Source of the DNA: Bufo bufo
Taxonomy: Eukaryota > Chordata > Amphibia > Anura > Bufonidae
DNA length: 64,000 bases
Assembly (NCBI RefSeq): GCF_905171765.1
Contig: NC_053390.1
Location: 141,874,968-141,938,967 of the forward strand
Direction of reading: 5' to 3'
Under the pieces are notes generated by a model. It was not told the DNA's origin. It saw only the letters and a list, made by a program, of their open reading frames with translations, and made no database searches. The position numbers and the translations under genes were made by a program. Numbering within the stretch: position 1 is the first letter of the stretch; each line of letters begins with the position of its first letter. Positions 12,061 to 22,187 of the stretch are shown here, piece by piece.

Positions 12061-12696
12061 CACACCTATGTTACTGCCGGATCGGAAGAATGCCTCCAAT
12101 AGATAGAGGAGGTGGATTAGGGTGGATAAATCAACTGAGAGGATGACAACATGATCCTCCCACCTATAAGCCATATATAGTAGCAGGGGAAGGTATCCCC
12201 ATCCCTTCATGTACCCAGACCAAGGCCACATATGGGGTAAATGCTAAAGAAGATAATTATGAATGAAGTGGGCTAAACATAGAGGGACAGGGGAAACTAG
12301 GGAATGGGCGGGGGGGAAAATAATGTACCAGGAAAGATAAGAATGGAGAAATGACTACATATATACAAATCCTTAGATGCAAAATTGGGGCTACCTTGAT
12401 GATAACAAGGACGCCCACTAGAGGGTGTGGAAAGTTACAAGAACACCCCAAATAGGTAAACATTCGGGTACTTAGCGTGCCCAGGCTAAGTTTAAGGGAA
12501 TAACTATTATTTCTACTGAGGCCACAAGCGCTAAGGGGACAACCGCGGAAAGGGGGGGGGGAGGGGAAAGGGGGGGGGGGGGGGGAAGAGGGGGTGGGGG
12601 GGAGAACCCCACTCTGAGGCCAAGAAAAGCAAGACATCCAGAGTATTTAGACCATAATTAAATGGATATAGGTAGGTAAATAGAAGACGAGGGTGG

Positions 12697-13094
12697 TTAT
12701 AGAAAACATGAATAGGTCAGACGCTCGTTGAGTCCACGGGGTGATTGGGAGCGGAATCTGTGAATCCACTCACTCTCTTTCTGAAGTACACGCCTGTCCA
12801 GATCTCCTCCTCTTGGGGAGGGAGGTATCAATTCGAGGACAGTAAACCGGAGACAGGAAGGGTCGCCACCGTGGCAATCATTAACATGAGTAGCCACAGG
12901 TGTAGGCTCCTTCTTGATGACATCGTTAACGTGTTCTAGGATTCTTCTCCTAAACTCCCGTATCGTTTTGCCCACGTAATCCATGGGACATGGGCACTGA
13001 CATAGATAAACAAGCCCCTTGGACAGGCAGTTGATAAAATCCCGGACCTGAAACGAGTGACCTGTGGCCGAACAAGTGACCGATTTAGTGGTGA
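12697..13094 (-). pseudogene. PLE ORF2 C-terminal fragment, copy A
   Basis: It encodes the GIY-YIG part of ORF2 (YVGKT, EHVND) with residues identical to copy C, through to the natural stop at 12697-12699. It is cut at the A/B junction, so it has no RT domain and no start. Confidence 0.85.
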
Positions 13095-14987
13095 CTGGAG
13101 AAGGATGACACGATTGTGATTAAGCCATCCGACAAGGGTGGCAATCTTGTCATCCTTGATTTTTTGATGTATAAAAACATGTGCCTGGACCTCCTAAAAG
13201 ACAGAGAGGGATACGAGATCCTACAGACTAATCCGACTGGACTGTACATGGGGGAACTCAAGAACATTCTGAGTACGGGCTTACAAAATAAGGTCATTAG
13301 CGCCGCAGAATATGCCTTTTTACTACCAGCTAAACCTCTGGTAGCTACATTCTATGGCCTCCCTAAAGTACATAAGGGTACCTCTCCCCTAAAAGGCCGC
13401 CCAATAGTCTCAGGCGTTAACTGCTTAACACAGAACTGTGGTATTTACCTGGATCAGATTCTGAGGGAGTTCGTCGTGTCCCTCCCGGCCTACACGAGGG
13501 ACACGATGGACTTCCTCAATAAAATTAATACCTTGAATCTGGATCCAGCCTGTCTACTTTGTAGTATCGACGTTGAAGCTCTTTATAGCTCCATACCACA
13601 TGAGCAGGGCCTCAAAGCGGTTGACTACTACCTTAGCACCAGGGGCACTCACTGTTTTCCGCACAATGCCTTTATCCACGAACTATTGAGGTTCACCCTT
13701 GATCACAACTTTTTCCTTTTTGACACACGGTTCTACCACCAGCTCAGGGGGACGGCGATGGGCAGCCCCTGTGCCCCGTCATACGCCAATCTCTTCCTGG
13801 GCTGGTGGGAGGACACCCATGTGTTCCCGGACCACCTCGTCTGGTGGGCAGAATATATCCAATTTTGGACCAGATATATAGACGATGTGTTCATTGTCTG
13901 GAAGGGTGACCCTCTTAGTTTCAAACGGTTTGTGACGGATCTTAATGTGAACAAGGTAGGTCTTAAGTTCACATGTGAATGGGACCACGTGTCCATTACC
14001 TTCCTCGATGTAAGAGTTACAAAGGTGGGTGACGGTTTATCAACCAACATCTTTCGGAAGAGCACAGCGACCAACTCCCTTCTTCATTGGAGCAGCTATC
14101 ATCCTGCGCCTCTTAGGCGGGGTATACCTAAAGGCCAATACCTTAGGGTCAGGAGAAACTGCTCCAATGATCTTTCCTTTTTTCGTGAGGCTGGTAAGCT
14201 TCAGGATAGATTCCTGGCAAGGGGTTACCCTAGAGGAATACTGCGTGAAGCGTTCCAGAGTGCATCCACTAGACCACGGACGGAACTTTTAGTTCCAAGA
14301 AGGAGAACCGATGACGGCCCTCAACTGGCACGCATCATCGCAAACTTTGACTCCGCTAATCGTGAAACTAGGGAAGTCCTTCAGAAATACTGGCCGATCT
14401 TACATATGGACGCCGATCTCTCAGACATCATTGGCAAGTACCCCTCGGTCTCTTATAGACGGGGTAGGAGCCTTAGGGATCGTCTGGTTCGGAGCCACTA
14501 TTCACCACCCCTGAAGAGTGGCTCCTGGCTCGACCGGAGACCCACGGGTATTTTCAAATGTGGTCGCTGCAAGGCCTGCCAATATGTCCTCACCACTAAA
14601 TCGGTCACTTGTTCGGCCACAGGTCACTCGTTTCAGGTCCGGGATTTTATCAACTGCCTGTCCAAGGGGCTTGTTTATCTATGTCAGTGCCCATGTCCCA
14701 TGGATTACGTGGGCAAAACGATACGGGAGTTTAGGAGAAGAATCCTAGAACACGTTAACGATGTCATCAAGAAGGAGCCTACACCTGTGGCTACTCATGT
14801 TAATGATTGCCACGGTGGCGACCCTTCCTGTCTCCGGTTTACTGTCCTCGAATTGATACCTCCCTCCCCAAGAGGAGGAGATCTGGACAGGCGTGTACTT
14901 CAGAAAGAGAGTGAGTGGATTCACAGATTCCGCTCCCAATCACCCCGTGGACTCAACGAGCGTCTGACCTATTCATGTTTTCTATAA
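13095..14987 (+). pseudogene. PLE ORF2, 5'-truncated, copy B
   Basis: The frame is open to the stop at 14985-14987 and appears identical in residues to the last ~630 residues of copy C ORF2, from EKDDTIVIKPSDKGGN. It holds the complete RT core (FYGLPKVHKG, SIDVEALYSSIP, GTAMGSPCAPS, YIDD) and the GIY-YIG domain. The N-terminal ~230 residues and any start context are missing, because the frame begins exactly at the inverted junction. It is a truncated copy rather than a separate gene, although the domains are undamaged. Confidence 0.85.
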
Positions 14988-15607
14988 CCACCCTCGTCTT
15001 CTATTTACCTACCTATATCCATTTAATTATGGTCTAAATACTCTGGATGTCTTGCTTTTCTTGGCCTCAGAGTGGGGTTCTCCCCCCCACCCCCTTCCCC
15101 CCCCCCCCCCCCCCCTTTCCGCGGTTGTCCCCTTAGCGCTTGTGGCCTCAGTAGAAATAATAGTTATTCCCTTAAACTTAGCCTGGGCACGCTAAGTACC
15201 CGAATGTTTACCTATTTGGGGTGTTCTTGTAACTTTCCACACCCTCTAGTGGGCGTCCTTGTTATCATCAAGGTAGCCCCAATTTTGCATCTAAGGATTT
15301 GTATATATGTAGTCATTTCTCCATTCTTATCTTTCCTGGTACATTATTTTCCCCCCCGCCCATTCCCTAGTTTCCCCTGTCCCTCTATGTTTAGCCCACT
15401 TCATTCATAATTATCTTCTTTAGCATTTACCCCATATGTGGCCTTGGTCTGGGTACATGAAGGGATGGGGATACCTTCCCCTGCTACTATATATGGCTTA
15501 TAGGTGGGAGGATCATGTTGTCATCCTCTCAGTTGATTTATCCACCCTAATCCACCTCCTCTATCTATTGGAGGCATTCTTCCGATCCGGCAGTAACATA
15601 GGTGTGT

Positions 15608-15934
15608 CACTTCCGGTGTGCGTTCCATGCTGGAACGCACGCCGCATGACACATACCGCACTTCCGGTTTGTCAGCCATACGGGTACGTCACTTCCGGCG
15701 TGCGTTCCACGCTGGCATGCACGCCGCTCGGCAGCAACACTGGGCTGGTTGTAACACACTTACCGGATATCTGTCCGGCTAATCACCAGTGTGGACGCAT
15801 CCCTGTGTGCGTTCCACCTTGGAACGCACTAATTATGGCGGCTGCACCTGAGCCGTCCCTCCCTCCCTCTCTCTCCTCCTCCCCCGTAGGGGTAATTGTT
15901 CCATCCTAGGACATGGGATCTTAGGGTATTTAAT
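15608..15934 (+). promoter_or_regulatory. Putative PLE promoter in copy B, upstream of copy C
   Basis: Three CACTTCCGG sites (15608-15616, 15659-15667, 15690-15698) match the ETS/GABP core. Two palindromes GTGCGTTCCA-N3-TGGAACGCAC (15618-15640, 15807-15829) and a weaker third (about 15699-15725) alternate with them. ATGGCGGC (15835-15842) matches YY1, and TATTTAAT (15927-15934) is TATA-like. A good splice donor follows at 15996. Together this reads as an RNA polymerase II promoter that would transcribe copy C. Sites are seen; activity is inferred. Confidence 0.55.
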
Positions 15935-15995
15935 GGGCGAGGCATCACAGTACGTCTGCCTCAGACCCAGCATTCCACACCGACGGCGTCACCAT

Positions 15996-16440
15996 GTAAG
16001 TACTACTGTACTATATCCAATATATATATGGTTCATTTATAGTATACATGGCCTAGTTCCTGTGTTTTACTCCAGGCCTTTGTGCATCATAGGCATTTTC
16101 CAGGCGGGTAGCCCTATACCTGAGGAGCTACGAACCTTGTCATTATTTTCCTGGAGCACTGAATAGGTATCTATCCAGCATCTTCCTATTCGGGTTATAC
16201 GGGTTAGGGTTATGTATGCATTTAGGGCTCATTATGCTCATTGTGTTTTGCACAGCTAGGTAGGTCCGGGGTGATCACTCTCCATGCCCCTGCATGAACC
16301 CTTGCACATAGTATACCTACATTATCCTTTTGCCATCGCCTATATCAGGTACTTACAAGGATTTTATCTCTTTAGCGCTTGGTGTTTAATTTTTCTGTTT
16401 ACCTTATACGTTCTCATTTAAGCCTCTCTTTTCTATTTAG
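15996..16440 (+). other. Candidate 5'-UTR intron of PLE transcripts
   Basis: The donor GTAAGT (15996-16001) follows the putative promoter. A pyrimidine-rich acceptor CTCTCTTTTCTATTTAG ends at 16440. Penelope of Drosophila virilis has an intron in its 5' untranslated region, so the arrangement is plausible. A second possible acceptor is ATTACAG ending at 17135, just before ORF1. RNA evidence is needed. Confidence 0.4.
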
Positions 16441-16650
16441 AGTTGCAGGTTGCATCTAGGCGGTCGAACTTACTATCCATGCCGCTGTTTGAACGTATGT
16501 TATCTGCCAATTGGCAACTCCTTACTTATTCTGGGTCTGCTGTAGCGTTATAAGTGTTTACATACACATGTATCTACGCGCATATCATGTGACTGCGCCC
16601 GTTATCTTTACTGTCACGGGCGTTCGGTCCAAACTCTACCTACCCCATAT

Positions 16651-16695
16651 CACCCCCTGATGATCCCACTGCTGTGGGTGAAACGCGTCGGGGTT
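16651..16695 (+). ncRNA. Hammerhead-ribozyme-like motif, copy B
   Basis: In order: a stem I strand (ACCCC), the CTGATGA core (16657-16663), a stem II CCCAC/GTGGG with a UGCU loop, GAAAC (16680-16684), a minimal stem III made of the palindrome ACGCGT, GTC as the cleavage triplet (16687-16689), and the partner stem I strand GGGGTT. Hammerheads with tiny palindromic stem III, thought to act as dimers, are known from PLEs. One oddity is a U-U in place of the usual closing pair of stem II. Confidence 0.75.
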
Positions 16696-17235
16696 GTAGG
16701 TCATCTCTTTACATTGCTAGATTTATGTTTGTGTGCGTGTGTTTGTCTGTATAGTTTTATCCTCTCGGTGGACCCTGTACCTCCTGGCAAACTGTCACGA
16801 GGGCAGCATACAGGGGACATCTTCTTTACTTTCTAATTGTGTGCTGGGAATCTGTACGGGTACCACTCTTCACCCATCTCCCCCCACTGTTCACCTTACT
16901 AGGGACAGCTAGGAGGTTGAGATTAGGTACGTGGACAGGGCGTCCCCACCATCAGGAGACGTCCCTGGGCTGAGGACCAGTCTAGGGCATTAGTGCTAGG
17001 GACCTTTTCCCCACCACTTACCCACTGCATCTGGTTTACACTGGCCCCTTACCCCGGATCCAGTTGTGAGACTTTCTTTGATTGTGTATTTTTCTTACAT
17101 TTCTTAATAAATTTAGTTATCTGATGTAATTACAGGGTACCCTTGCTGGACTTTTTTTTGTTTTCTACAATAATACTCTGTCTTGGTATAATCTTAATAT
17201 TTATACTGCTGGACTTTGTTGATTTTGTTCTTGTT

Positions 17236-18129
17236 ATGGCTAGTTTCCTGTCGGGAACCATTTTTACTGACGACCTGGTCAATGAAGCGAGGGACATCTT
17301 TTCGGACAGGGACGTCCCCGCGCTGGGCCAGTCAGCTTCAAGCAAACAGGTATTTAGTGATTTATATACCTATTATAAAGACAACATCAAGTCCTGGTGG
17401 GAGATTAAGTCTCTTGAAAGCTATCTCGAGCATAAAATTGTACCACGAGGACTCCGGATTCGTATACGACCTGCCGATAGAATCTCCTCACCAGGACTCT
17501 GTGTCAGATGGGATGAGATTCTGACTCAGAATTCTCTGTCTCTTATGAAACTACTCTTAGATGAAGAGAAAATATTTTTTGAAAGCTCTTCCAAGAAATT
17601 GAAGGAACATATTGACACGGCACTTAAACTGAAAGAAGATCCAGAGTTTGCTAGAAGGGAGGCGTCTTTACAATCTGCTGTAGATAGGTTCCAGGTGCTC
17701 ATAAAAGAACGTAAGCACAGACAATTTGTGCGAGACCTGGGCGACTTTAGGGAGAATCGGGCATATACATCTGTACAGAGTCAGGTATCTGGATCTGAAC
17801 CATCATCTTCGGACATAGATACTTCTGACACAGACTCCCATTCGAAATCACGACACGTGACCTCTTACCGTGGTCGTCCTGACTTTAGACGACAGGGCGG
17901 TCGGCGATGGTCAGGACAGAGTGGTTATCGAGGCAGGGGCAGAGGGTATCGGGGATCTGGGTATCAACACCCGGCCCCCGTCTATCAGCCTCCCCTGCCT
18001 TCAGGCTCTTTTCAAAACACCCTACCTCAACAGCCGCCATTTCCTGCTATCTCTTCTCCCTCTTCGTCCTCTTCTTCTTTTTTAGAGAAAGGGGCGATCC
18101 CCTATCAGCTTCGGGATCGCAATCGGTAG
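17236..18129 (+). CDS. PLE ORF1: RGG-rich nucleic-acid-binding-like protein
   Basis: I take ATG 17236 (MASFLSG) as the start because the 31 codons upstream begin at a TTG and encode a hydrophobic stretch over the element's 5' end. The product is 297 residues. The N-terminal ~170 residues are acidic/basic and helix-rich, including a charged stretch (EDPEFARREASLQSAVDRFQ) that may be coiled coil. Then come an acidic Ser-rich linker and an Arg/Gly-rich tail (YRGRPDFRRQGGRRWSG, GYRGRGRGYRG), typical of RNA binding, and a Pro/Ser-rich end. No enzyme motif is seen. It probably coats element RNA, like ORF1 or Gag proteins. It overlaps ORF2, which lies in the -1 frame; a slippery site sits 15 codons before its stop. 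Confidence 0.75.
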   Translation: MASFLSGTIFTDDLVNEARDIFSDRDVPALGQSASSKQVFSDLYTYYKDNIKSWWEIKSLESYLEHKIVPRGLRIRIRPADRISSPGLCVRWDEILTQNSLSLMKLLLDEEKIFFESSSKKLKEHIDTALKLKEDPEFARREASLQSAVDRFQVLIKERKHRQFVRDLGDFRENRAYTSVQSQVSGSEPSSSDIDTSDTDSHSKSRHVTSYRGRPDFRRQGGRRWSGQSGYRGRGRGYRGSGYQHPAPVYQPPLPSGSFQNTLPQQPPFPAISSPSSSSSSFLEKGAIPYQLRDRNR

Positions 18130-20480
18130 GGCAGCGGCCCACAGATGATCTTGTAGTCATCAACCTCTCTACCCGTGTCCTTCGTCCTGAGGAGATGGGG
18201 GTCCTTAGGCGGGGACTGTCGTTCGTACCTACTACGGACTTCAGCCTCTTCACCTGGACTAAGGACCTCCATCTCTTCTGTAGAAGGTTAAAATGGCATA
18301 AGTTCTATAAGAACTCTAACAGAGAGACATGCCGTAGGTTGGGCCTTGATGAGGTTGACTTTGGGGACCTGCAGGACCTTGTTGATCTCAATAGCGAACA
18401 CAATAGAACCCCTGGTACAGGCCCATTCACCAAACTACGGCCCAAAAGCAGTAGAATGCCACCCCCATCGAGTTCTGAACATATCGACATATTCCTTCAG
18501 TTGGTCACACGAGATCTTGACCAGCTTGGATATGTGAGACCTAGGTCCTTTAATCTATCTGTCGCAGAGATGGAGGCACTAAGGTCACTGGAGAAGGATG
18601 ACACGATTGTGATTAAGCCATCCGACAAGGGTGGCAATCTTGTCATCCTTGATTTTTTGATGTATAAAAACATGTGCCTGGACCTCCTAAAAGACAGAGA
18701 GGGATACGAGATCCTACAGACTAATCCGACTGGACTGTACATGGGGGAACTCAAGAACATTCTGAGTACGGGCTTACAAAATAAGGTCATTAGCGCCGCA
18801 GAATATGCCTTTTTACTACCAGCTAAACCTCTGGTAGCTACATTCTATGGCCTCCCTAAAGTACATAAGGGTACCTCTCCCCTAAAAGGCCGCCCAATAG
18901 TCTCAGGCGTTAACTGCTTAACACAGAACTGTGGTATTTACCTGGATCAGATTCTGAGGGAGTTCGTCGTGTCCCTCCCGGCCTACACGAGGGACACGAT
19001 GGACTTCCTCAATAAAATTAATACCTTGAATCTGGATCCAGCCTGTCTACTTTGTAGTATCGACGTTGAAGCTCTTTATAGCTCCATACCACATGAGCAG
19101 GGCCTCAAAGCGGTTGACTACTACCTTAGCACCAGGGGCACTCACTGTTTTCCGCACAATGCCTTTATCCACGAACTATTGAGGTTCACCCTTGATCACA
19201 ACTTTTTCCTTTTTGACACACGGTTCTACCACCAGCTCAGGGGGACGGCGATGGGCAGCCCCTGTGCCCCGTCATACGCCAATCTCTTCCTGGGCTGGTG
19301 GGAGGACACCCATGTGTTCCCGGACCACCTCGTCTGGTGGGCAGAATATATCCAATTTTGGACCAGATATATAGACGATGTGTTCATTGTCTGGAAGGGT
19401 GACCCTCTTAGTTTCAAACGGTTTGTGACGGATCTTAATGTGAACAAGGTAGGTCTTAAGTTCACATGTGAATGGGACCACGTGTCCATTACCTTCCTCG
19501 ATGTAAGAGTTACAAAGGTGGGTGACGGTTTATCAACCAACATCTTTCGGAAGAGCACAGCGACCAACTCCCTTCTTCATTGGAGCAGCTATCATCCTGC
19601 GCCTCTTAGGCGGGGTATACCTAAAGGCCAATACCTTAGGGTCAGGAGAAACTGCTCCAATGATCTTTCCTTTTTTCGTGAGGCTGGTAAGCTTCAGGAT
19701 AGATTCCTGGCAAGGGGTTACCCTAGAGGAATACTGCGTGAAGCGTTCCAGAGTGCATCCACTAGACCACGGACGGAACTTTTAGTTCCAAGAAGGAGAA
19801 CCGATGACGGCCCTCAACTGGCACGCATCATCGCAAACTTTGACTCCGCTAATCGTGAAACTAGGGAAGTCCTTCAGAAATACTGGCCGATCTTACATAT
19901 GGACGCCGATCTCTCAGACATCATTGGCAAGTACCCCTCGGTCTCTTATAGACGGGGTAGGAGCCTTAGGGATCGTCTGGTTCGGAGCCACTATTCACCA
20001 CCCCTGAAGAGTGGCTCCTGGCTCGACCGGAGACCCACGGGTATTTTCAAATGTGGTCGCTGCAAGGCCTGCCAATATGTCCTCACCACTAAATCGGTCA
20101 CTTGTTCGGCCACAGGTCACTCGTTTCAGGTCCGGGATTTTATCAACTGCCTGTCCAAGGGGCTTGTTTATCTATGTCAGTGCCCATGTCCCATGGATTA
20201 CGTGGGCAAAACGATACGGGAGTTTAGGAGAAGAATCCTAGAACACGTTAACGATGTCATCAAGAAGGAGCCTACACCTGTGGCTACTCATGTTAATGAT
20301 TGCCACGGTGGCGACCCTTCCTGTCTCCGGTTTACTGTCCTCGAATTGATACCTCCCTCCCCAAGAGGAGGAGATCTGGACAGGCGTGTACTTCAGAAAG
20401 AGAGTGAGTGGATTCACAGATTCCGCTCCCAATCACCCCGTGGACTCAACGAGCGTCTGACCTATTCATGTTTTCTATAA
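17907..20480 (+). CDS. PLE ORF2: Penelope-type reverse transcriptase with GIY-YIG endonuclease
   Basis: The frame is open from an ATG at 17907 (857 codons). Recognisable PLE sequence starts only near residue 82 (VVINLSTRVLRPEE), so entry by -1 frameshift from ORF1 at 18078-18084 is more likely; that would give a fusion of about 1081 residues. RT motifs in order: KPSDKGGN (238-244), FYGLPKVHKG (313-322), SIDVEALYSSIP (384-395), GTAMGSPCAPS (446-456), catalytic YIDD (488-491), FLDVRV (530-535). Cys-rich motif FKCGRCKACQ (714-723). GIY-YIG domain: GLVYLCQC (752-759), YVGKT (765-769), arginines 774-776, EHVND (779-783). It would copy PLE RNA at nicks made by the endonuclease. No stops or frameshifts are seen, and the sequence resembles Neptune-like PLEs. 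Confidence 0.9.
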   Translation: MVRTEWLSRQGQRVSGIWVSTPGPRLSASPAFRLFSKHPTSTAAISCYLFSLFVLFFFFRERGDPLSASGSQSVGQRPTDDLVVINLSTRVLRPEEMGVLRRGLSFVPTTDFSLFTWTKDLHLFCRRLKWHKFYKNSNRETCRRLGLDEVDFGDLQDLVDLNSEHNRTPGTGPFTKLRPKSSRMPPPSSSEHIDIFLQLVTRDLDQLGYVRPRSFNLSVAEMEALRSLEKDDTIVIKPSDKGGNLVILDFLMYKNMCLDLLKDREGYEILQTNPTGLYMGELKNILSTGLQNKVISAAEYAFLLPAKPLVATFYGLPKVHKGTSPLKGRPIVSGVNCLTQNCGIYLDQILREFVVSLPAYTRDTMDFLNKINTLNLDPACLLCSIDVEALYSSIPHEQGLKAVDYYLSTRGTHCFPHNAFIHELLRFTLDHNFFLFDTRFYHQLRGTAMGSPCAPSYANLFLGWWEDTHVFPDHLVWWAEYIQFWTRYIDDVFIVWKGDPLSFKRFVTDLNVNKVGLKFTCEWDHVSITFLDVRVTKVGDGLSTNIFRKSTATNSLLHWSSYHPAPLRRGIPKGQYLRVRRNCSNDLSFFREAGKLQDRFLARGYPRGILREAFQSASTRPRTELLVPRRRTDDGPQLARIIANFDSANRETREVLQKYWPILHMDADLSDIIGKYPSVSYRRGRSLRDRLVRSHYSPPLKSGSWLDRRPTGIFKCGRCKACQYVLTTKSVTCSATGHSFQVRDFINCLSKGLVYLCQCPCPMDYVGKTIREFRRRILEHVNDVIKKEPTPVATHVNDCHGGDPSCLRFTVLELIPPSPRGGDLDRRVLQKESEWIHRFRSQSPRGLNERLTYSCFL
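18078..18120 (+). promoter_or_regulatory. Putative -1 ribosomal frameshift signal joining PLE ORF1 and ORF2
   Basis: The heptamer T TTT TTA (18078-18084) is in the correct register for ORF1 (codons TCT-TTT-TTA) and is a canonical X XXY YYZ slippery site. Nine bases follow, then a perfect 8-bp stem GCGATCCC/GGGATCGC (18094-18101 and 18113-18120) with an 11-base loop. A -1 slip enters ORF2 at AGA 18084 (residue 60). The ORF1 stop is at 18127-18129. A competing short hairpin GGGG/CCCC (18091-18102) is possible. Confidence 0.7.
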
Positions 20481-21099
20481 CCACCCTCGTCTTCTATTTA
20501 CCTACCTATATCCATTTAATTATGGTCTAAATACTCTGGATGTCTTGCTTTTCTTGGCCTCAGAGTGGGGTTCTCCCCCCCACCCCCTTTCCCCCCCCCC
20601 CCCCCCCTTTCCGCGGTTGTCCCCTTAGCGCTTGTGGCCTCAGTAGAAATAATAGTTATTCCCTTAAACTTAGCCTGGGCACGCTAAGTACCCGAATGTT
20701 TACCTATTTGGGGTGTTCTTGTAACTTTCCACACCCTCTAGTGGGCGTCCTTGTTATCATCAAGGTAGCCCCAATTTTGCATCTAAGGATTTGTATATAT
20801 GTAGTCATTTCTCCATTCTTATCTTTCCTGGTACATTATTTTCCCCCCCGCCCATTCCCTAGTTTCCCCTGTCCCTCTATGTTTAGCCCACTTCATTCAT
20901 AATTATCTTCTTTAGCATTTACCCCATATGTGGCCTTGGTCTGGGTACATGAAGGGATGGGGATACCTTCCCCTGCTACTATATATGGCTTATAGGTGGG
21001 AGGATCATGTTGTCATCCTCTCAGTTGATTTATCCACCCTAATCCACCTCCTCTATCTATTGGAGGCATTCTTCCGATCCGGCAGTAACATAGGTGTGT

Positions 21100-21426
21100 C
21101 ACTTCCGGTGTGCGTTCCATGCTGGAACGCACGCCGCATGACACATACCGCACTTCCGGTTTGTCAGCCATACGGGTACGTCACTTCCGGCGTGCGTTCC
21201 ACGCTGGCATGCACGCCGCTCGGCAGCAACACTGGGCTGGTTGTAACACACTTACCGGATATCTGTCCGGCTAATCACCAGTGTGGACGCATCCCTGTGT
21301 GCGTTCCACCTTGGAACGCACTAATTATGGCGGCTGCACCTGAGCCGTCCCTCCCTCCCTCTCTCTCCTCCTCCCCCGTAGGGGTAATTGTTCCATCCTA
21401 GGACATGGGATCTTAGGGTATTTAAT
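21100..21426 (+). promoter_or_regulatory. PLE promoter-like block, copy C
   Basis: Same sites and order as 15608-15934. Here it would transcribe out of the 3' side of the array, towards 22710 and beyond. Confidence 0.5.
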
Positions 21427-22142
21427 GGGCGAGGCATCACAGTACGTCTGCCTCAGACCCAGCATTCCACACCGACGGCGTCACCATGTAAGTACTACTG
21501 TACTATATCCAATATATATATGGTTCATTTATAGTATACATGGCCTAGTTCCTGTGTTTTACTCCAGGCCTTTGTGCATCATAGGCATTTTCCAGGCGGG
21601 TAGCCCTATACCTGAGGAGCTACGAACCTTGTCATTATTTTCCTGGAGCACTGAATAGGTATCTATCCAGCATCTTCCTATTCGGGTTATACGGGTTAGG
21701 GTTATGTATGCATTTAGGGCTCATTATGCTCATTGTGTTTTGCACAGCTAGGTAGGTCCGGGGTGATCACTCTCCATGCCCCTGCATGAACCCTTGCACA
21801 TAGTATACCTACATTATCCTTTTGCCATCGCCTATATCAGGTACTTACAAGGATTTTATCTCTTTAGCGCTTCGTGGTTAATTTTTCTGTTTACCTTATA
21901 CGTTCTCATTTAAGCCTCTCTTTTCTATTTAGAGTTGCAGGTTGCATCTAGGCGGTCGAACTTACTATCCATGCCGCTGTTTGAACGTATGTTATCTGCC
22001 AATTGGCAACTCCTTACTTATTCTGGGTCTGCTGTAGCGTTATAAGTGTTTACATACACATGTATCTACGCGCATATCATGTGACTGCGCCCGTTATCTT
22101 TACTGTCACGGGCGTTCGGTCCAAACTCTACCTACCCCATAT

Positions 22143-22187
22143 CACCCCCTGATGATCCCACTGCTGTGGGTGAAACGCGTCGGGGTT
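22143..22187 (+). ncRNA. Hammerhead-ribozyme-like motif, copy C
   Basis: Identical to 16651-16695. The predicted cleavage is after C22181. With the copy B motif it would release a unit of about 5.49 kb spanning copy C from a read-through transcript. Confidence 0.75.

Larger units (their letters stand above)
10514..13094 (-). mobile_element. PLE copy A (inverted, 3' part)
   Basis: This is the reverse complement of about 20091-22643 in copy C, with the ORF2 tail, the GC-rich promoter-like block, the hammerhead motif and the 3' end at 10514. It joins copy B head to head at about 13094 with 1-3 bases of microhomology. Confidence 0.9.
13094..17150 (+). mobile_element. PLE copy B (5'-truncated, direct orientation)
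   Basis: It matches copy C from about 18587 to 22643. It is the upstream 'pseudo-LTR' of copy C: it carries the promoter-like block, a candidate 5'-UTR intron and the hammerhead motif immediately before the ORF1 start of copy C. The 3' end GCTGGACTTT runs straight into copy C. Confidence 0.88.

Noticed and set aside
14029..14748. Additional plus and minus frames overlapping PLE ORF2
   Set aside because: Shadow frames of the RT gene with no family signature.
15090..15118. Poly-C tract as a functional element
   Set aside because: Differs in length among copies A, B and C; homopolymer slippage or sequencing error explains it.
15436..16166. 157- and 77-codon open frames in PLE UTR (also 20928-21658 and 11501-12231)
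   Set aside because: They overlap the promoter-like palindromes, have no recognisable domain, and lie upstream of the inferred splice donor or within the intron.
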